From NCBI GenBank assembly GCA_965204165.1, contig OZ241969.1, positions 372,001-436,000 on the forward strand: 64,000 nt of DNA. The letters are read 5' to 3'. This stretch comes from VYFG01 sp965204165 (lineage in GTDB: Bacteria; Pseudomonadota; Gammaproteobacteria; Arenicellales; Poriferihabitantaceae). The notes beneath the pieces were generated by a model, which saw only the letters and a list, made by a program, of their open reading frames with translations, had not been told where the DNA came from and searched no databases. This document shows positions 61,851-64,000 of the stretch, in pieces. A program made the position numbers and the translations under genes. Positions within the stretch are counted from its first letter, which is position 1. Each line of letters begins with the position of its first letter.

Positions 61851-64000
61851 CAGTCGTCCAGTTCCCGGATGAAGTCTTGCGCCCGTTTCTTCTGGTCCTC
61901 GTTGCCTCCCTTGAGGACCTCCTCGAGATATCCCCTGGCAATTTCCCGCTCGCCCAGGTCCATGTAGGCCCGGGCCAGTTCCAGGGCCGTCTCGGATTCG
62001 TCTTCCGTTTCCTCAGTTTCCTCCGAGTCCTGGGACTCCCCGTCGGGCTCCTCATCCGGAGGTTCCCCGGCATCGGATTCCCCGGCCGCCGCCTGCACGG
62101 ACCCGTCCCCGCCGTCACCGGGTTTTGGTGCCTCCTCATCGGCATCAGGCGCACCCGCGCTTTCCTCGCGGGGTTCCTCTTCCCCGGCATCATCCGGATC
62201 CGGGGACGGAGCGTCGGCGGCTTCTTCCGGCCCGGCTGCGGGCTCCTCGTGCAGGGGGACTTCGCCGGTAAAGAGCGGATTGTTCGGGCTCACTTCCTTG
62301 CCCATGGCGATGATCCTGTCCCAGTTGACATTCCGGGACAGACCGCCCCGCGCCCGCAGTTCGTCCGCCAGGGAGTCGAAGGCCCACCGGTCGTCCTGCA
62401 TGTGGTAGATCGCCAGCAACTTTTCCGCCAGTTCTCCCCGTTCGGGATCCACGGACCAGGCGTCCTTGAGCACCTCGATGGCCTGTTCGATCCGGTCATA
62501 CTCCAGATAGACGTCCGCCTCCACCACCGGGTCGATCTCCCCGGACGGACCCCCTTCGCCGGTCACTTCGGCACTGGCCGCGGCGTCTTCCGCGCCCTCG
62601 TCCACCGAACCGGCATCTGCGGTTTCCTGCGGCGCCTGGTCCCTTGCGGGTTCACTTCCGGCAGCGTCGTGCATCGACCGGGCCTGGGTTCCGGATTCCG
62701 GTGGGGATTCCTCGTCGGACGAGCCGGGATCGCCGTCATCGGACATCCTGCGCGCCTTACGGCGCTGCCATACGAATAGTGCGGCCAGGAGCGCCAGGAG
62801 GCCTACCGCGATCTTCGGGCCATAGTCCGGCAGGATGGCGAATACGTTCTTGATCCAGTCCAGCAAGCCGTCCCGGGTCGCTACGGGGACCGGCTCCCCG
62901 TATCCGTCATCCGTGGCCACCGCGCTCACGGGCTCCGCCTCCGGGGCCTCGGCAGGCTCCGGCTGGGTGCCGGACACCGTCACGGCAACCTGGGGTTCCT
63001 CTTCAGGCTCCTCCGGTGCCGTAACCGCCGGGTCCACGGTCACCGCCGGGGTTTCATCTTCGGCGGGCGCCGTATCCTGCTGCGCCAGCAGGATTTCATC
63101 GGTTTCGGCGGCGGCCTCCGGTTCCGCATCGGCTTCCGCAATTTCCGCGGGCTCTTCCGGTGCGGCCTCATCCTCGGGAATCCCGACCGTCTCCACCACT
63201 TCGTCGTCACCGGCAACACCACTCACCATCGGCTCGGCGGATTCCCCGGCCGGGGGTTCAGTGGTGTCGTCATCGGCCTGAACGGCCACCTCGCCGGCAG
63301 GCGCTTCTTTCGCTTCTTCCGGTTCTTCCAGTGCCGGAACCGCCGGGTCCACGGTCACCGCCATGGATTCTTCTTCGGCGGGCGCCGTATCCTGCTGCGC
63401 CAGCAGGATTTCTTCAGTTTCGGCAGCGGGTTCCGCATCGGTCGCAGTAACTTCCGCGGGCTCCTCCGGGGCATCCTGGTCCTCGGGAATCTTGACGATC
63501 TCCACCACTCCGTCGGCACCGGCAACACCACTCACCATCGGCTCAGCGGAATCCAGGGACGGGAGTTCGGCAGTGCCGTCATCGGCCTCGGCGGCCATCT
63601 CGACGGCAGGCGCCTCATCCGGCTCTGCCGGTTCCGGAACTGCCGGGTCCATGGGTGCCGCCAGGGGTTCATCTTCGGCGGGCGCCTGGTCCTCGGGAAT
63701 CTTGACTGTCTCCACTACTCCGTCGTCATCGGCAACACCGCTCACCATCGGCTCGGTGGATTCCAGGGCCGACAGTTCAGCGGTGCCGTCATCGGCCTGG
63801 GCGGCCACTTCGACGGCAGGCGCCTCTTCCATGGCTTCAGCAGTCTCCGGTTGGGTACCGGGCTCCGCCATGGCAACCTGGAGCTCCTCTTCCGGCTCCG
63901 CCGGGGCCGGAACAGCAGCATCTCCGGTTACTGCCAGGACCTCATCTTCGGCAGGCGCCGTATCCTGCTGCGCCAGCTGGATTTCATCGGTTTCGGCGGC
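61850..64000 (-). CDS. fimV: FimV-like protein, acidic repeat region and C-terminal domain (5' end outside window)
   Basis: The frame is open to the window edge; at least 716 residues are visible. Order: a long Glu/Asp/Pro/Ala-rich region with four or more copies of a repeat containing AQQDTAPAE and EPMVSGVAG, one membrane helix (KIAVGLLALLAALFVW), an acidic linker, a TPR-like segment (VEADVYLEYDRIEQAIEVLK) and a FimV C-terminal domain (ALELARAYMDLGEREIARGYL, EEVLKGGNEDQKKRAQDFIR). FimV/TspA proteins are polar hub proteins with an N-terminal LysM domain, probably beyond the edge. The size of the acidic repeat expansion is unusual. Confidence 0.75.
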   Translation of the reverse strand, partial: AAETDEIQLAQQDTAPAEDEVLAVTGDAAVPAPAEPEEELQVAMAEPGTQPETAEAMEEAPAVEVAAQADDGTAELSALESTEPMVSGVADDDGVVETVKIPEDQAPAEDEPLAAPMDPAVPEPAEPDEAPAVEMAAEADDGTAELPSLDSAEPMVSGVAGADGVVEIVKIPEDQDAPEEPAEVTATDAEPAAETEEILLAQQDTAPAEEESMAVTVDPAVPALEEPEEAKEAPAGEVAVQADDDTTEPPAGESAEPMVSGVAGDDEVVETVGIPEDEAAPEEPAEIAEADAEPEAAAETDEILLAQQDTAPAEDETPAVTVDPAVTAPEEPEEEPQVAVTVSGTQPEPAEAPEAEPVSAVATDDGYGEPVPVATRDGLLDWIKNVFAILPDYGPKIAVGLLALLAALFVWQRRKARRMSDDGDPGSSDEESPPESGTQARSMHDAAGSEPARDQAPQETADAGSVDEGAEDAAASAEVTGEGGPSGEIDPVVEADVYLEYDRIEQAIEVLKDAWSVDPERGELAEKLLAIYHMQDDRWAFDSLADELRARGGLSRNVNWDRIIAMGKEVSPNNPLFTGEVPLHEEPAAGPEEAADAPSPDPDDAGEEEPREESAGAPDADEEAPKPGDGGDGSVQAAAGESDAGEPPDEEPDGESQDSEETEETEDESETALELARAYMDLGEREIARGYLEEVLKGGNEDQKKRAQDFIRELDD

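Overview
The window looks like a GC-rich gammaproteobacterial chromosome. The best evidence is conserved gene order: ygfB-pepP-ubiH-ubiI, rnhA-dnaQ beside a YafS-like methyltransferase, and fur, dapE, glnS, sohB and a FimV-like protein. Two accessory traits suggest a marine, host-associated and perhaps sponge-associated lifestyle (inference). One is a creatinine/creatine degradation operon with its own ABC importer. The other is a giant beta-barrel surface protein carrying three SRCR domains and cadherin-like repeats. I saw no rRNA, tRNA or CRISPR array.

Layout. 1-4.6 kb: nested mobile DNA, with a trio of overlapping tyrosine recombinases (RIT element, cut by the window edge) abutting an IS21-family istA that lacks istB; the IS21 end sits inside a broken PIN-domain toxin gene. 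4.6-11.5 kb: a glutamine-synthetase-like gene with split glutamate-synthase-like subunits (glxBCD / mgsABC type) plus a small partner, ending at a strong terminator, and a divergent GntR/FadR-type regulator. 11.8-14.1 kb: a LysR regulator and a TbpB-like lipoprotein. 14.4-20.6 kb: a minus-strand operon creatininase - ABC binding protein - two permeases - ATPase - creatinase. 20.8-22 kb: a decayed IS5-family transposase. 22.1-26.4 kb: a LysR regulator and a TRAP transporter whose upstream region shares a ~125 bp repeat with the creatininase operon. 27.1-33.1 kb: the 2007-residue SRCR/cadherin/Calx-beta barrel protein. 33.8-41.1 kb: a Cys/Met PLP enzyme, ubiquinone hydroxylases, pepP, fur and a PfkB kinase. 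41.2-43.7 kb: a gentisate operon with a perfect 10-bp inverted repeat upstream. 43.7-53.9 kb: an AT-richer island with a second TRAP system, a ketopantoate-reductase-like enzyme, an FNT channel, an IS66-type element carrying a DNA methyltransferase, and an HNH endonuclease. 53.9-64 kb: core genes (YciI, DUF455, dnaQ, rnhA, methyltransferase, dapE, glnS, sohB, gamma carbonic anhydrase, fimV-like).

How the parts may work together. Creatinine imported by the ABC system would become creatine, then sarcosine and urea. The nearby glutamine-synthetase/split glutamate-synthase cluster may handle methylated-amine or ammonium nitrogen, but the sequence alone does not prove the link. The shared upstream repeat suggests that the creatinine operon and the first TRAP operon are co-regulated.
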